Of a stretch of DNA of 64,000 nt, positions 63,019 to 64,000 are shown piece by piece (within the stretch, counting starts at the first letter, position 1; each line of letters starts with the position of its first letter). Made by a program: the position numbers and the translations under genes. The DNA lies in contig SMSO01000035.1 in NCBI GenBank assembly GCA_004764695.1, positions 1,672,001 to 1,736,000 on the forward strand. The letters run 5' to 3'. The notes beneath the pieces were generated by a model. It made no database searches. It saw nothing but the letters and a program-made list of their open reading frames with translations, and was not told the origin of the DNA. Origin of the DNA: Schizochytrium sp. TIO01 (Eukaryota > Sar > Bigyra > Thraustochytrida > Thraustochytriidae).

Positions 63019-64000
63019 TCTGAAGCCAAAATTCCTTTATATAAACATAATGAACCTCGAAAAACACAAAAGGGTGGAGATGCTGTCGGAAAAGGCAGCA
63101 CCAGAAAATACTTCAATCTTGTTTTAAAAATTGTGCGACCGAAATTTTGCAATTTCCACACCCTTTTTGACCCTGAGGCCTTTCGTGCAAACAAAAGTTA
63201 AAGAGATCGTTCGCAAACTCTTAATGCGTCATTATTGTGTCATATTGCCTCTTTCAGATCAAATAACCTCAAATGGAATTGTTCGCTACTCACTAAGGTT
63301 TAGAACGATCCAATTCCTCACCACACTCAAGCGAACGTAAGCAAGCATAGGTAATCAGTCGTAGATAACTTTCTCTAATAATAAGTAGAACTGAGCCTGG
63401 TTGTGCATACATTATAATGCCACTCAATGTTGCGGTTGAGAAGTCGAACAACATCCATGCATCCATGCATCTATCTGGACTGTTTTAATTGATTTTCACA
63501 ATGTGTTTCTTGAATCAAACCACTTTAGCAGTCATCATTCACCCATTTACAAAGCAATCTATTTCACTGAGCAACCAGAAAGATGCACTGGCCAGTATGA
63601 GAACACCATGACGCGCTATGGGGCCTGATTTGAGATTTAAAAACAAGTTTAATTAAAATGACTTTAAAGGAAATCATGGCGCCTAAAGAATTTGAGAGCG
63701 CTCATACAGGTCTAGCAATACTTAAGGGGAACACTCAATCTTCAAGATCGTCATTGCGAATATAAAATTAATTTTCAAAATATTGCTTTTAAAATAATAA
63801 AATGCATATTGAAGGAACTATGTATAAAATCCACCGAGGATCGCGCGAACACAAGGTGGAGGCTGGGAACATGTGAACGTGAACTCCATCTAGTCTACCT
63901 AGTACTATCATGCGTGCGAATTCATCCGGCCTGCTGAAGAATCCACTGACTCTCACAAAACCACTTACTACCTGTTGTCTCACTTCAGTAATGTAACTTG

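Larger units (their letters stand above)
58645..64000. other. 5.4-kb gene-poor, microsatellite-rich region
   Basis: Upstream of the phosphoglycerate dehydrogenase gene and without a convincing gene. It contains CATT/CTTT arrays (59933-60026), GATA/GATG (60217-60274), GAAT (61303-61326), GATT (61726-61745), GCAAT (61696-61715) and a long TTAC array (62221-62294). The 59721-60230 frame is built largely from the CATT/CTTT repeat. One ATG frame at 62590-63018 is listed separately as a weak candidate. Confidence 0.5.

Overview
This is a stretch of nuclear genome from a eukaryotic microbe. It has widely spaced, mostly intronless genes on both strands, eukaryotic housekeeping genes (RPS21, NOP16, ZSWIM7/SWS1, a mitochondrial SLC25 carrier, BI-1) and one clear spliceosomal intron. 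The long Ser/Thr/Pro linkers built on APT/SPT units in secreted proteins, together with an axonemal coiled-coil/IQ protein, fit a flagellate-forming stramenopile, possibly a labyrinthulomycete (thraustochytrid relative). That lineage call is inference. I see no transposon, tRNA, rRNA or CRISPR array. Where the longest open frame began at a non-ATG codon I moved the start to the first plausible ATG.

Layout. 2.4-6.4 kb: two paralogous seven-transmembrane receptor-like genes in tandem on the minus strand. 10.3-11.1 kb: a Bax-inhibitor-1 (TMBIM) gene. 11.1-19.3 kb: a gene-free, microsatellite-rich spacer. 19.4-27.6 kb: a housekeeping block with a PAP2 lipid phosphatase (+), a DRC10/IQCD-like axonemal protein (-), RPS21 with a 601-nt intron (+), a tail-anchored J-domain protein (-) and ZSWIM7/SWS1 (+). 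30.2-48.9 kb: a cell-surface/secreted block on the plus strand, made of two paralogous papain-like proteases with an unusual pro-domain, followed by a giant matrix/adhesin-like locus of about 13.6 kb. 49.6-58.6 kb: NOP16 (-), an acidic nuclear protein (+), a mitochondrial carrier (-) and a mitochondrially targeted 3-phosphoglycerate dehydrogenase (-). 58.7-64 kb: another gene-poor, repeat-rich stretch.

The most unusual part is the giant locus. Its conceptual product of about 4,500 residues has an N-terminal membrane anchor or signal, about 23 Ig-like repeats (five of them near-identical 342-nt tandem copies), ten copies of a Cys-containing repeat of about 105 residues that I cannot assign, an alpha/beta SEA-like stretch, a Calx-beta domain, a LamG/pentraxin-like domain and a C-terminal laminin IV-A (laminin B) domain. 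The reading frame is broken by at least two, probably three, single-base shifts although the protein homology continues across them. Either this is a young pseudogene or the assembly has indels here. The adjacent proteases and the giant protein together look like an extracellular-matrix or adhesion locus. That functional link is inferred from position only.
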